A DNA stretch of 64,000 nt from Microvirga sp. TS319 (GTDB taxonomy: Bacteria; Pseudomonadota; Alphaproteobacteria; Rhizobiales; Beijerinckiaceae): contig NZ_JBGGGT010000002.1 in assembly GCF_041276405.1 (NCBI RefSeq), forward strand, positions 3,900,501 to 3,964,500, given 5' to 3'. The stretch's first letter is position 1. The number at the start of each line of letters is the position of its first letter. Below are positions 34,582-43,354 of this stretch, piece after piece. Below the pieces are notes generated by a model. That model saw only the letters and a program-made list of their open reading frames with translations. It did not search any database and was not told where the DNA came from. Position numbers and translations under genes: made by a program.

Positions 34582-34803
34582 TCAATCGGCCGTGGGGCCG
34601 CCGGGCTGCGCGGCAATGGGCCGGATCTCGGACTCGCCGACAGCCCGTTGGGTGCCGCTCATGGTGTGCCGGATCCGATAGCCCAGCTCGCCGGTGCTGC
34701 TTTCCGGCATGAGACGAATGACCTCGTAAATGCCGTCCGTCCGATCCGCGAAACGCATCCCGGCAGAGTGGACCAGCTGCCCCAAGGCGTATTTGTGGCT
34801 CAC
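34582..34803 (-). CDS. Small conserved-looking protein of unknown function
   Basis: A 73-residue soluble protein starting MSHKYALGQLVHSAGMRFAD from a GTG codon, with the near-consensus ribosome-binding site AGGAGG just upstream. The middle (DGIYEVIRLMPESSTGELG) resembles short beta-rich proteins of Rhizobiales. The strong start signal makes it very likely to be real. Confidence 0.75.
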   Translation of the reverse strand: MSHKYALGQLVHSAGMRFADRTDGIYEVIRLMPESSTGELGYRIRHTMSGTQRAVGESEIRPIAAQPGGPTAD

Positions 34804-34823
34804 GAAAGCCTCCTCTATCGCGA

Positions 34824-35087
34824 TCAGTTGAGAGACATGGACCGGGGCACCGTATGGGCCCTGATCGGCAGAGTATGCTCGACTTCCGCATCGATCTGCT
34901 GATCGATGATTTCGGCCAGCACCATCGTGTCGTCATCCTCCATGGCGCTGGCCGGGTAGATCTGGAACTCGCTGTTGCTTTCCACAACGACAGCGTCCCG
35001 CCCGAATCGCAGCACGCAGTTGGTCTGGCGCATGAGCCATTCCGGCACCCTGTCGCCAGCCTCGAACGTCCAAGTCTTTTCAGACAT
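34824..35087 (-). CDS. Small acidic protein of unknown function
   Basis: An 87-residue soluble protein starting MSEKTWTFEAGDRVPEWLMR. It is rich in acidic residues (MEDDDTMVLAEIIDQQIDAE). GAAGGGGA precedes two ATG codons in tandem (35090 and 35087); spacing favours the second. It is transcribed in the same direction as the next small gene, 20 bases before it. Confidence 0.65.
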   Translation of the reverse strand: MSEKTWTFEAGDRVPEWLMRQTNCVLRFGRDAVVVESNSEFQIYPASAMEDDDTMVLAEIIDQQIDAEVEHTLPIRAHTVPRSMSLN

Positions 35088-35142
35088 CATTCCCCTTCTC
35101 TGGGCCAAGATCCTCGGACCAAGATCCTCAATCCGGTGCGGT

Positions 35143-35418
35143 TTACCGGCGGCGAAACTGCGGACGACGCGCCGCCGGGCGGGGACCGCCTGCTCCGCTG
35201 TCCTTGTGACGGAAGATGAGCCGGCCCTTATCAAGATCGTAGGGCGACATCTCGACGGTGACACGGTCGCCCGCCAAGGTCTTGATGCGATTCTTCTTCA
35301 TCTTGCCGGCCGTATAAGCGACGATCTCATGACCGTTCTCCAGCTTCACGCGGTAGCGGGAATCCGGCAGGATTTCGACCACCTCACCCTCGAATGTGAT
35401 CAGTTCTTCCTTCGCCAT
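35143..35418 (-). CDS. infA: Translation initiation factor IF-1, long form
   Basis: A 91-residue S1/OB-fold protein that binds the A site of the 30S subunit during initiation. The core [20 protein letters not shown] through [16 protein letters not shown] matches IF-1. A C-terminal extension of about 18 residues, rich in Arg, Pro and Gly ([12 protein letters not shown]), is added to the usual 72 residues. It could be a second infA paralog of the kind seen in some Hyphomicrobiales. AGGAATGTCTCC precedes the ATG at 35418. Confidence 0.88.
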   Translation of the reverse strand: MAKEELITFEGEVVEILPDSRYRVKLENGHEIVAYTAGKMKKNRIKTLAGDRVTVEMSPYDLDKGRLIFRHKDSGAGGPRPAARRPQFRRR

Positions 35419-35441
35419 GGAGACATTCCTTCTATCGAAAC

Positions 35442-35469
35442 AAAAAAGCCGCTCCCGAAGGGCGGCTTT
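35442..35469 (-). terminator. Terminator downstream of the cold-shock gene
   Basis: AAAGCCGCCC-ttcg-GGAGCGGCTTTTTTG on the minus strand, a stem with a T-run. A second GC-rich hairpin, GGCGGCGTGACGCGCACGCCGCC-like, lies just before it. Confidence 0.85.
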
Positions 35470-35514
35470 GACAGGCGGCGTGACGCGCACGCCGCCCGAT
35501 GAAGAGGCGCAGAT

Positions 35515-35724
35515 TTAGGCCGTCTGAATGTTGTTCACGGCGATCTTGCCGGAGCGACGGTCCTCAGCGGTGTCGAACGAGACCTTCTGGCCTTCGCGCA
35601 GACCGCGGATGCCGGCCCGCTCGAGAGCGGTCGCGTGGACGAACACGTCCTTGTCGCCGTTGTCCGGCTGAATGAAGCCGAAGCCCTTTTGATCGTTGTA
35701 GAACTTAACGGTGCCCGTAATCAT
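35515..35724 (-). CDS. Cold-shock-domain protein (CspA family)
   Basis: A 69-residue single-strand nucleic acid-binding protein. RNP1 is KGFGFIQ and RNP2 is DVFVHATAL, on the usual MITGTVKFYNDQKGFGFI start. AAGGAAT precedes the ATG. About 390 bases separate it from the next upstream gene, leaving room for the long leader typical of cold-shock mRNAs. Functions as an RNA chaperone. Confidence 0.95.
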   Translation of the reverse strand: MITGTVKFYNDQKGFGFIQPDNGDKDVFVHATALERAGIRGLREGQKVSFDTAEDRRSGKIAVNNIQTA

Positions 35725-36050
35725 GGGTGTATTCCTTGGGTTGTATGCGTCAGTGCACGTGAACGTCAGGCGCGCAAAAGCACGACCGCTCGTTCGGTTC
35801 GTCGATGTTTGGGAGAGTGTCTGAACGTGCGCCCGGCATGCCAAGGCGTTACGGCCCGATTGTCCGGCCAAATGTCGATGGCGATTATCTAGTACCACAA
35901 TCAGGCGATTACAAGGCTTACGGCAAAAGTAATCTGTTTCGGGCCGGTCCTCGCCACGGTTAATGCCTGACGGCCCATGGAAAAGCCTGTCCCGAACAGT
36001 GCGAAACCATGCCCCCACACGTCACGCGTGAGCCGTCATTCGACCCGCGC
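35725..36050. other. Leader and promoter region of the cold-shock gene
   Basis: No gene seen. The AT-richer part near 35880-35930 is a likely promoter region for the minus-strand cold-shock gene, which would leave a leader of more than 100 bases. Confidence 0.4.
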
Positions 36051-36115
36051 CAGAGCATCGGACAGCGCATCGCTTGCGGCGAAAAACCGGATTCCCCTTT
36101 TCGCACGATCCGCTA
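36051..36115. repeat. Palindromic element, short copy
   Basis: CAGAGCATCGGAC, then GCGAAAAACCGGATTCCCC and CGCACGATCCGCTA. The first hairpin is largely lost. The right-end CTA is the complement of the TAG stop codon of the next gene. Confidence 0.65.
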
Positions 36116-36430
36116 GCGGCAGACGATGCGAGCGCTCGGGCAGTAGGAAATGTAGGCAGGGGTCGGGCAGTAGGTCTGCGCGAAGGTCTCGGTGATGGTG
36201 CAGGTCACATGCACGCGATAGCCCCGCTGCGGGACGCCGACAGCCTCGTGCAACACGGAATAGCCGAGCCCCTGATCGGGCAGGCGGGCGATGGCGCGCT
36301 CCGGAATCGCCGGCGCGATGTGGGTCACGCGAGCGGTTCTGGTCACCGTAACCTGCGCCATGTCGGCTGCCTGGGCCTGCTGGGCCAGAAGGCTCGCCAT
36401 GAGCGCGATCCCTAAGGGTTGAAGCTTCAT
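36113..36430 (-). CDS. Small secreted protein of unknown function
   Basis: A 105-residue protein with a signal peptide (MKLQPLGIALMASLLAQQAQA, cleavage before ADM). The mature protein has four cysteines in its last 30 residues (VTCTITETFAQTYCPTPAYI, then YCP and VCR), which suggests two disulfides. GAGGGACGTGAG precedes the ATG. The TAG stop coincides with the edge of a palindromic element. Confidence 0.65.
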   Translation of the reverse strand: MKLQPLGIALMASLLAQQAQAADMAQVTVTRTARVTHIAPAIPERAIARLPDQGLGYSVLHEAVGVPQRGYRVHVTCTITETFAQTYCPTPAYISYCPSARIVCR

Positions 36431-36612
36431 CTCACGTCCCTCGCCATTTCACACAGTCAACTGCAACGCCTGCGAGAGAATAAATGCCGTAAGGGCCATT
36501 CGGATCCAGGCGGCCTCCCGCACGAGGCATCGGAATTCGCATGGCTTTAAACAAGAAGTAGGATGTTGTGCGCGATAACCCTTCCGAAGTGTCGTGAAAC
36601 AAACAGAATAAC

Positions 36613-36897
36613 ATGCATCACATCCACCTTGCCGAAGGGCTGCGCCTCCGTTTTCCAGCACGCAGCGCCGATTTCGATCAAGGCGTCGAGGTCGGCATGC
36701 TGGCTGCCCTCATGAGCCAGGAAGTCTCCGAATTCAGCCGCCGCATCTCGAAGTCCAATCTGGGTCAGGTCCGTGCCGTGGCCGAGCAGTTCGGTTACCG
36801 CTTGATCGAAGGCGGGACCTTCGAGGAGTGGGTCGAACTCACCTTTTACGGCCGTGCCGCCCGCCCGCGTCTGCGGGTCGTGCATTCGGGAGCCTGA
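36613..36897 (+). CDS. Small soluble protein of unknown function
   Basis: A 94-residue protein rich in acidic and aromatic residues (MHHIHLAEGLRLRFPARSAD and EGGTFEEWVELTFYGRAARP). It ends four bases before the stop codon of the convergent exporter gene. The ribosome-binding site is weak. No family recognised. Confidence 0.55.
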   Translation: MHHIHLAEGLRLRFPARSADFDQGVEVGMLAALMSQEVSEFSRRISKSNLGQVRAVAEQFGYRLIEGGTFEEWVELTFYGRAARPRLRVVHSGA

Positions 36898-36901
36898 GCG
36901 A

Positions 36902-37849
36902 TCAGGCTCCTCCGCGCGCCTGCAGCATGCGGACGCGCTCCCGATAGGCCGTATAGAGGCCGCTCGCCGCGATGATGCAGGCACCCCCAATGGTCCAGCG
37001 ATCCGGAAAGGCGCTGAAAGCCAGATAGCCGAGCACCCCTGCCCAGATCAGCTGAACGTACGAAAATGGCGCGATCACGGATGCATTGCCGTAACGGTAA
37101 GCAAACACGACGAGCCACTGGCCGATCGAGAAGAACAACCCCATGAGAATTCCCAGCCCGATTTCCCTACCCGTCGGCGCGACCCAGTGGAAGGGAAGCA
37201 GGAGGATCAGGCCAAGGCAGCCCAGAACGGCCGTGTAGCCAAGGGTGGTCAGCGGTTGATCGCTGCCGCTCATCTTGCGTGTCACCACGGCGCCGGCAGC
37301 CCAGCTTGTCGCGCCGAGCAACGGCAGAAGTGCTGTGGCCTGGAAAGCATCGGTGCCAGGGCGGATGACGACCAGAACGCCGCTGAGACCGACAAGGGCT
37401 GCGAGCCAGCGCCGCCAGCCCACTGTCTCGCCCAGGAACAGGATCGACATCGCCATGATCAGGATCGGCGAGATGAAATAGATCGCGGTCGATTCAGCGA
37501 CCGGCAGAAAGCGCAATCCCTGCGCGAAGAACAAAGTCGATCCGATCACGCCCAGGCTCCTCAGCACCTGGAGGCCAGGACGCTTCGAGCGAAACAATGC
37601 CCTGCCTCCCGTGAGCAGGATCATTGGAACGACGATGCAGGAGAAAGTGGTGTAGCGAATCCAGGCGATCTCGACTGCGGGCAATGTGGCGGCCAGGGAC
37701 TTGGTAATGACATCGCAGAGACCGAAGAAGACGGTCGATGCCACGAGAAGCAGAATGCCCCGGACCGGAGATTGAGCCTGCACATGAAGGGACTGGTCGG
37801 TGATCCTGGACGAAGTCTCGCTCACGGCGGACTTGGAAACAACGGGCAT
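36902..37849 (-). CDS. EamA-family (DMT) metabolite exporter
   Basis: A 315-residue inner-membrane protein with about ten hydrophobic spans in two EamA repeats. The first repeat begins LLLVASTVFFGLCDVITKSL, and the loop GWRRWLAALVGLSGVLVVIR is typical. It is not closely similar to the exporter at 2899-3858. Substrate unknown. It is transcribed alone. Confidence 0.85.
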   Translation of the reverse strand: MPVVSKSAVSETSSRITDQSLHVQAQSPVRGILLLVASTVFFGLCDVITKSLAATLPAVEIAWIRYTTFSCIVVPMILLTGGRALFRSKRPGLQVLRSLGVIGSTLFFAQGLRFLPVAESTAIYFISPILIMAMSILFLGETVGWRRWLAALVGLSGVLVVIRPGTDAFQATALLPLLGATSWAAGAVVTRKMSGSDQPLTTLGYTAVLGCLGLILLLPFHWVAPTGREIGLGILMGLFFSIGQWLVVFAYRYGNASVIAPFSYVQLIWAGVLGYLAFSAFPDRWTIGGACIIAASGLYTAYRERVRMLQARGGA

Positions 37850-38194
37850 GGGGGGCTCAAGAAAGAGGCTCGCAGCGCACGCGTGCGAGCCTGGAGGCGA
37901 TCATGCAGCCCACTAGAGGTTCATCCTGCCGGAATGAGAAGTGCAAAGACCACACCGGCACTATGCTCCCGATGAATGGATCCGCCATTCAGTGATCGGG
38001 CGGACAAATCGTTCCAGCGTTGTCTTGACCCAGCCTGGCTATTTCCGGCCCACATGCGGCACACATTAACGTTTTTCTGAACGATCATTCAGGAATACCG
38101 TGGACTAAATTTCCCCATCACCAACAATGAAGGTCTCATTGTTGCCCCATTAGCCTTCATTTTGCGCCCATCAACAAAAACAAGGGGATGCATC
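37850..38194. other. Divergent intergenic region upstream of the RlpA-like gene
   Basis: 345 bases, AT-richer toward its right side, with two inverted repeats: CTGAA-cgatca-TTCAG near 38075-38092 and the 9-bp hairpin at 38122-38144. It probably holds promoters for both flanking genes. Confidence 0.5.
38122..38144. promoter_or_regulatory. Hairpin CAACAATGA-aggtc-TCATTGTTG in the RlpA-like gene leader
   Basis: Nine perfect base pairs with a five-base loop, about 50 bases before the start codon. No T-run follows. It could be an operator or an mRNA-stabilising stem. Confidence 0.4.
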
Positions 38195-38584
38195 ATGGAA
38201 CAACGCAAGGTAACATACAGACTGGCCGCAATTCTTCTTTCGGCGCTTGCTGTCACGCCTATTGCAGCGGCCCAGGCACAACCGGCGAAATCATCCGGAA
38301 AGGTCGTTCAGAGCGGCCGCGCCTCCTGGTATGGTCCCGGCTTCCACGGGCGCCGGACCGCGAGCGGCGAAGCCTTCAATACCAATGACTTAACTGCGGC
38401 TCATCGCACCCTTCCCTTCGGCACCCGCGTGCGGGTCGTCAACAAGCGCACCGGAAAATCCGTGGTAGTGCGCATCAACGACCGGGGACCCTATGCCCAT
38501 GGTCGCGTCATCGATCTTTCCCGCGCGTCGGCCCAGGCCATCGGCCTGACGGGTGTGGCTTCCGTCACTGTCGCGGTGCTCTGA
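38195..38584 (+). CDS. rlpA: RlpA-like double-psi beta-barrel protein
   Basis: A 129-residue exported protein. The signal peptide is MEQRKVTYRLAAILLSALAV through AQAQ. The mature part is a single DPBB domain: GRASWYGPGFHGRRTASGE, then LPFGTRVRVVN and RINDRGPYAHGRVIDLS, with the catalytic-type Asp and His of RlpA. RlpA proteins bind or cut denuded peptidoglycan strands at the septum. It lacks the SPOR domain of E. coli RlpA, so enzymatic activity and septal targeting are uncertain. AAGGGG precedes the ATG. Confidence 0.85.
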   Translation: MEQRKVTYRLAAILLSALAVTPIAAAQAQPAKSSGKVVQSGRASWYGPGFHGRRTASGEAFNTNDLTAAHRTLPFGTRVRVVNKRTGKSVVVRINDRGPYAHGRVIDLSRASAQAIGLTGVASVTVAVL

Positions 38585-38685
38585 TCGACCCTTCTCCCCC
38601 TGGCGATCGATGGAACTTGGAAGCCTCCAGCCCGCTTTTACCCGGTCATCTTTTTTCAAGCAGAGAAAGCTGTTCGGACGATTTC

Positions 38686-39453
38686 ATGCAAACGGGGCGG
38701 TTTCTGACAACGACACTTTCCATCGTCGCCCTGCTCTGTGCGGGCGGCTCAATGGCTCTCGGCCGAGAGGCAAGGCCATGGGTCGACCCGCCGGCGGCCA
38801 ATGGCGCCGCACCTGAGCCCAAGCCATCTGCCCAAAGGCCCCCTGACCAACCTTCGCAGCCCCCCAGACTGCCACCCGTCTCGCCGGGCCCTGAGACGCA
38901 TCAGGCTGCACAGCCGCCCCAGGCTCTCCCTCAGCTCCCATCGCAAACAAAGGCCGAGCCGCAGACAAAAACGGCCAAACCACAATCGCAGCCGCAGCCG
39001 CAAGCCGAGCGGCGCCTTTCGAGAGCGGATGCAGCAAAGAACTTCGCGATCGATTATCTGGCCTCATGGTCGGCCCGCAATGATGTGGCCCTCGGCGCTA
39101 CGGCCGAGCTTTACGCGCCGCGGGTCCTCTTTCATGGGCGCACCATGAGCCTGGAGCGGCTTTTCAAGGAAAAGCAGCGCTTCGCCCGGCGCTGGCCCGA
39201 GCGCGATTACCGCCCTCGTCAGGAGGCCATCGGGGCCGAATGCAACCCGGCTGGCACGGTCTGCACGGTGCATGCCGTGTTTGATTATTCCGCCACCAAC
39301 CCGATGCGCCGTCGCACCTCGGAAGGATCGGGCGCACTTCAGCTCATTGTGGAATTCATCGGTGAAAAGCCGATGATCGTCGCCGAACACAGCACGCTGC
39401 TCAAGCAGACCCGCAAGCGCACGCTTGCTTTGGAGGGAAACTCGAATGAGTGA
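38686..39453 (+). CDS. Exported protein with Pro/Gln-rich linker and C-terminal globular domain
   Basis: A 255-residue protein. The signal peptide is MQTGRFLTTTLSIVALLCAG through SMALG. A long low-complexity Pro/Gln/Lys linker (about 30-110) follows, then a globular domain (about 115-255) starting SRADAAKNFAIDYLASWSAR. This domain has the look of an NTF2-like fold, but I cannot assign it. The gene overlaps the next by eight bases, which suggests the two products are made together. Confidence 0.7.
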   Translation: MQTGRFLTTTLSIVALLCAGGSMALGREARPWVDPPAANGAAPEPKPSAQRPPDQPSQPPRLPPVSPGPETHQAAQPPQALPQLPSQTKAEPQTKTAKPQSQPQPQAERRLSRADAAKNFAIDYLASWSARNDVALGATAELYAPRVLFHGRTMSLERLFKEKQRFARRWPERDYRPRQEAIGAECNPAGTVCTVHAVFDYSATNPMRRRTSEGSGALQLIVEFIGEKPMIVAEHSTLLKQTRKRTLALEGNSNE

Positions 39454-40618
39454 TGGCGCGTCTCATCACGAGACTTCCAGAGACCTGGGCGACACGCCGA
39501 TCGGCAATGCCGTGCAGATGAGGGAGCAAATGCGCGCACTCATCCATGCGGAAATTGAAAAGCTCAACCCCACCGACGATGCGCGTCGGGCTCTGGAACT
39601 CATCATCGAATCGTCGTTGCGCCCCTCACGCGTCGACGGGGACCTCAAGCTCACCGTGATCGATGCCGCGGGACAGCCGCGCATGATCGAAAGGAACGGC
39701 CAGCAGGTTCCGTTCACGTTGCAGGACCTGATGGCTGAATTGCGCTCGATTCATCCGGTGCTCTTCAAAACGCCGGCCGCGCCGAAGCCAACCGTTGGCG
39801 AGGCGGCGGCGTCTCCGATGCATCTCGTACCGTCGTCCGACGAGAAGGACGGGAAGCGGGATTGGCTAAAGCTCGACTCCAACGAGCCGGAGACTGAAAG
39901 CGCGCCGATGCCATCGCTCGGAACCCATGCGCTCGCCCATTGGCGCAAGAGGAAAGTTCGTTTCCACGCATTGTCCACGAGAATGTCCGACACGTTGAAT
40001 GGCACCCGAACAATAGCGCGTGTTCGGCGGGGAGTGGCCGGTTCCATCGAAGATTCCAAGAACCGCGCTCAGGCGTTCTTCGACAATCTTCAGGACAAGC
40101 CCGTCTCTCGTCGTCCCGGCGTTGCTCTGGGTGTCGCGGCGGCGGTCCTGCTGCTGCTCGGCTTCGGCAGCGCCTTCCTGCTCCTTCGGCCCGGAGCCGT
40201 CACGCAAGCCGGGATCGACGGGCCCTCGGAAACAGGCGCTCTAGCCTCCCAGGTCGCGACCGCGCAACCTCCCGCAGGCCGGTTGTCCGGGGGACGGACC
40301 CTGCACGGCGTGCCGGATGTGATCGATACGGCCACCCTGTCCCTTGAAGGCGAAGTCGTTCGCCTGTTCGGCGTGGAATGGGCACCCGGCGCCGGCAAGC
40401 CCGAAGACCTGACGAATTACCTTCGGGGACGCGAAGTCACCTGCGAGCCCACCGGCGGCGCCGACACCTATCGCTGCCGAGTCGGCGAGCAAGACCTGTC
40501 ACGCGTCATTCTGTTCAACGGCGGCGGTCAGCCCACCGCCGAAGCCACGCCGGAACTCAAGGCCGCCGCGGACAAGGCGCGGGAAGCGGGGATCGGCGTC
40601 TGGAACAAGCAGCCATAA
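39446..40618 (+). CDS. Membrane-anchored protein with C-terminal nuclease-like (SNase/TNase) domain
   Basis: A 390-residue protein. Residues 1-210 are soluble and probably cytoplasmic (starts MSDGASHHETSRDLGDTPIG). One membrane span follows (LGVAAAVLLLLGFGSAFLLL, about 230-250). The exported part ends with a segment resembling staphylococcal-nuclease-like domains: GRTLHGVPDVIDTATLSLEG, then VRLFGVEWAPGAG. Catalytic Arg/Glu residues of true nucleases are not clearly present. It overlaps the gene before it and precedes the convergent min genes. A cell-envelope role is inferred only. Confidence 0.65.
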   Translation: MSDGASHHETSRDLGDTPIGNAVQMREQMRALIHAEIEKLNPTDDARRALELIIESSLRPSRVDGDLKLTVIDAAGQPRMIERNGQQVPFTLQDLMAELRSIHPVLFKTPAAPKPTVGEAAASPMHLVPSSDEKDGKRDWLKLDSNEPETESAPMPSLGTHALAHWRKRKVRFHALSTRMSDTLNGTRTIARVRRGVAGSIEDSKNRAQAFFDNLQDKPVSRRPGVALGVAAAVLLLLGFGSAFLLLRPGAVTQAGIDGPSETGALASQVATAQPPAGRLSGGRTLHGVPDVIDTATLSLEGEVVRLFGVEWAPGAGKPEDLTNYLRGREVTCEPTGGADTYRCRVGEQDLSRVILFNGGGQPTAEATPELKAAADKAREAGIGVWNKQP

Positions 40619-40625
40619 GCAAAAC

Positions 40626-40648
40626 GGCCCTCTGCACGGCAGAGGGCC
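40626..40648 (-). terminator. Terminator of the minCDE operon
   Basis: GGCCCTCTGC-cgt-GCAGAGGGCC stem, followed by TTTT on the minus strand. It sits between the convergent nuclease-like gene and minE and may act in both directions. Confidence 0.75.
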
Positions 40649-40672
40649 GCCACCATGTTCCAAGGCATCCGA

Positions 40673-40933
40673 TCAGCGCGCGCCGACCGGCGCGGGGATC
40701 TCGACCTCGATCTCAAGAGTGGAGATGTCCGCATCGCGGTTCATCTTCACCTGCACGTTCTGGTGTTCGACCATCACGTGACGGCGCACGACAGCGAGGA
40801 TTTCCTCACGCAGCTGCGCGACGAGATCGGGCTTGCCACCCACGATGCCGCGTTCGTGCGCCAGCAGGATCTGTAGGCGCTCGCGCGCTACAGGCGCCGA
40901 CGTGCGGCGGTTGAAGAAACTCATGAGGCTCAT
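40673..40933 (-). CDS. minE: Cell division topological specificity factor MinE
   Basis: An 86-residue protein that displaces MinC/MinD at midcell and drives pole-to-pole oscillation. The N-terminal anti-MinCD helix region includes [20 protein letters not shown], and the C-terminal topological domain includes [17 protein letters not shown]. The start overlaps the minD stop by four bases. It is the last gene of the operon minC-minD-minE. Confidence 0.95.
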   Translation of the reverse strand: MSLMSFFNRRTSAPVARERLQILLAHERGIVGGKPDLVAQLREEILAVVRRHVMVEHQNVQVKMNRDADISTLEIEVEIPAPVGAR

Positions 40934-41745
40934 GCGGCCCTCCGTCCGAACAATTTGCCGAGCAGACCCTTCTTTTCGCTCGGGATCGTGAGCTCGACGG
41001 TCTCGCCCTTCAGCCGGCGCGCGGCGTCGAAATAGGCACGGCCCGGTGCGCTGGCAGGATTGTTGAGAGTCACTGGCGATCCCACGTTCGATGCACGCAG
41101 AACCTCTTCGCTCTCGGGGATGATGCCGATGAGCGGGATGGAAAGGATTTCCAGAACGTCGTCGACCTTGAGCATCTCGCCACGCTCCGCGCGGGCAGGA
41201 TCGTAGCGGGTGAGCAGCAGATGCTTCTCGATCCGGTCGCCGTTCTCCGCCTTCTCGGTCTTCGAATCGAGGAGCCCGATGATGCGGTCGGAATCGCGCA
41301 CCGAGGATACTTCCGGATTGGTCACCACGACGGCCACATCCGCATGGCGCATGGCCATGGTCGCGCCGCGCTCGATTCCGGCCGGGCTATCGCAGATGAT
41401 CCAGTCGAACTTTTCGCGCAGGTCGCTGAGAACGCGGGCCACGCCCTCTTCCGTCAGAGCGTCCTTGTCGCGGGTCTGCGACGCGGGGAGCAGCGACAGG
41501 TTCTCCAGGCGCTTGTCGCGGATGAGCGCCTGGGAGAGCTTCGCATCCCCCTGAACGACGTTGATGAGATCGAACACCACGCGGCGCTCAGCGCCCATGA
41601 CGAGATCGAGATTGCGCAGGCCGACATCAAAGTCGATGACAACGACCTTGTCGCCGCCATGCGCCAGTGCCGCGCCCAGAGCTGCCGAGGACGTTGTCTT
41701 GCCAACGCCACCTTTGCCGGATGTTACGACCAAGACTTTGGCCAT
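40930..41745 (-). CDS. minD: Septum site-determining ATPase MinD
   Basis: A 271-residue membrane-associated P-loop ATPase of the MinD/ParA family. The deviant Walker A motif is [12 protein letters not shown] at 9-20, with the signature Lys. The Walker B-like region is [14 protein letters not shown]. The C-terminal amphipathic membrane-targeting sequence is [18 protein letters not shown]-bound dimers recruit MinC to the membrane. It lies 21 bases after minC. Confidence 0.96.
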   Translation of the reverse strand: MAKVLVVTSGKGGVGKTTSSAALGAALAHGGDKVVVIDFDVGLRNLDLVMGAERRVVFDLINVVQGDAKLSQALIRDKRLENLSLLPASQTRDKDALTEEGVARVLSDLREKFDWIICDSPAGIERGATMAMRHADVAVVVTNPEVSSVRDSDRIIGLLDSKTEKAENGDRIEKHLLLTRYDPARAERGEMLKVDDVLEILSIPLIGIIPESEEVLRASNVGSPVTLNNPASAPGRAYFDAARRLKGETVELTIPSEKKGLLGKLFGRRAA

Positions 41746-41766
41746 TGTCGTCTCTCTTTCTCTCTA

Positions 41767-42495
41767 TCAATCCAGGGTTTGCAGGATGATCGAATCGCCA
41801 TCCAGGTGAACCTGGATGGGTTGACCGTGGAATTTTGAGCCGAGATCGTCGGCAGTCTTGTAGAGGCCGTCGATGGCAATCAGCTCGGCCTCGAACTTTC
41901 TGCAGAAGATGCGGGCGCGGGCATTGCCCGTGCAGCCGGCGATGGCGCGACCGCGCAATGCGCCGTAGATATGGATGGAACCGCCCGCCACGATCTCCGC
42001 GCCCGAAGCAACGGAGCCGAGAACCGTCACGTCGCCCTCCGGATGAAGGATCGACTGGCCCGAGCGCACGGAGCCTTCGATCATCAGCGACTTTTCGGCA
42101 GACGGCTGATAATCGAGCGGAGCGACAGCGTCCACTGCGGCGGCGGCAGCATCTGCTGCGTCCGGGATATCGATATCACCCGCGGGCTTGCCGCCCGTGA
42201 TCTGCTGCGGCATGTCGGGCTCGACATTCTCGGGCGCGGCGCCTTCAAGGCCGATGATGCGGATATTGCGCATCTTGAACGCAGCCAGGAGAAACTTCAG
42301 CTCGGACTTGGAAGGCTTCAGGCTCGACACATCGGCAATGATCGGACGTCCGGAGAAGAAACCGGGCGAACGTTCCGATACGGCGTCGAGGTCCTCGAGC
42401 CAATCCCTCAGCGGCACTTCAGGCGCGAGAACCAGGGCCATGAAGGACCTGCCACGAAAACGAAGAGCGGGACGGGGGCGAACGGCGATGGTCAC
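41767..42495 (-). CDS. minC: Septum site-determining protein MinC
   Basis: A 242-residue FtsZ antagonist. The N-terminal domain (about 1-110) carries SELKFLLAAFKMRNIRIIGL. The C-terminal right-handed beta-helix domain (about 125-242) contains VRSGQSILHPEGDVTVLGSV and GGSIHIYGALRGRAIAG, the usual MinC motifs for MinD binding and dimerisation. It is the first gene of the min operon; an AT-rich stretch lies upstream. Confidence 0.93.
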   Translation of the reverse strand: MTIAVRPRPALRFRGRSFMALVLAPEVPLRDWLEDLDAVSERSPGFFSGRPIIADVSSLKPSKSELKFLLAAFKMRNIRIIGLEGAAPENVEPDMPQQITGGKPAGDIDIPDAADAAAAAVDAVAPLDYQPSAEKSLMIEGSVRSGQSILHPEGDVTVLGSVASGAEIVAGGSIHIYGALRGRAIAGCTGNARARIFCRKFEAELIAIDGLYKTADDLGSKFHGQPIQVHLDGDSIILQTLD

Positions 42496-43096
42496 GGGAG
42501 TTCAAATTCCTTTAATACCCCCCGATTTCGAACGCTTATGGTTAATGGACCGTTAAGAGTTTCCCAGCTTGCTAACAATTTTTCAGTAGCCGCTCGGAAA
42601 AGCGCCCTTTTCCCAAGGGCTGTGGAGTGTCTTTCCGTTAAGAATTTCAGTCCACTTAAAGGAATATATAGACATACCCATTCCAAACATGGTTATCGTT
42701 CATATTCTTACTAATATTGAACCCTATCAATGCACGATCTATCGAATATTTATCGAAAACGACATTAAGTATTGCTCGCTTAAATTTTCACTGTCAGAAA
42801 AATTCCTTTCATAATACTTAGCATCCTGGCAAAACGATTAAGGTGGCTTACAGCCAAAAGGCTGGACGGCGCAGCGGTTCCCGGATTTTTCCCCGCCTGG
42901 AAAAATGACCCTTAAAGTACGGCCTGCCGACAAGTCGGTCAGGACTAATCCCGAAGGCCATATCCAGCCTCTGTCCCACAGAATTCCGACATGAACCTGC
43001 GAGTGCATGGCCCGGAGGGTCTCAGGCTTTCCGGGTGGCCGAGTGTTTCAATGTAACGTCACAAAGGAAGCGTCGGAACCGGCGCCGGGGACGCCT
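42496..43096. other. AT-rich 600-base intergenic region upstream of minC
   Basis: The part near 42640-42860 is strikingly AT-rich for this genome. A 41-codon open frame (42689-42814, starting MVIVHILTNIEPYQC) has no nearby ribosome-binding site, so I do not call it. The region should contain the min promoter. No repeat element is seen. Confidence 0.5.
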
Positions 43097-43354
43097 TTAG
43101 AACGGCACCCACTCTCCGTTCTCGGTCAGGGCTTCAACGGCTCGCTCCAGAGCGGTACCCGCATCCAGGAGCTGCTGTGCGGTTTGCTGAATGCGCAGGG
43201 AAGGACCGGGAAGGGCCGCCACATGCTCGGTCATTTCACGCACGCGCTCGATCAAGTCGATGAGATCCGCGGCCAACGCCGCACGCTCCTCCGCCTCCGA
43301 ATGGACGGTTCTGGCCTGCTTCAGGCGCGGGGCGAGGGGAATGACGTTCGACAT
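43097..43354 (-). CDS. Small helical protein of unknown function
   Basis: An 85-residue protein starting MSNVIPLAPRLKQARTVHSE. Most of it is predicted helix with heptad-like spacing (ADLIDLIERVREMTEHVAAL), so it may form a coiled coil. The SNVIPLAPR start is common among small alphaproteobacterial proteins. No family recognised. Confidence 0.65.
   Translation of the reverse strand: MSNVIPLAPRLKQARTVHSEAEERAALAADLIDLIERVREMTEHVAALPGPSLRIQQTAQQLLDAGTALERAVEALTENGEWVPF

Noticed and set aside
42689..42814. 41-codon open frame in the AT-rich region upstream of minC
   Set aside because: No Shine-Dalgarno sequence at a usable distance and no recognisable motif; chance is sufficient to explain it.
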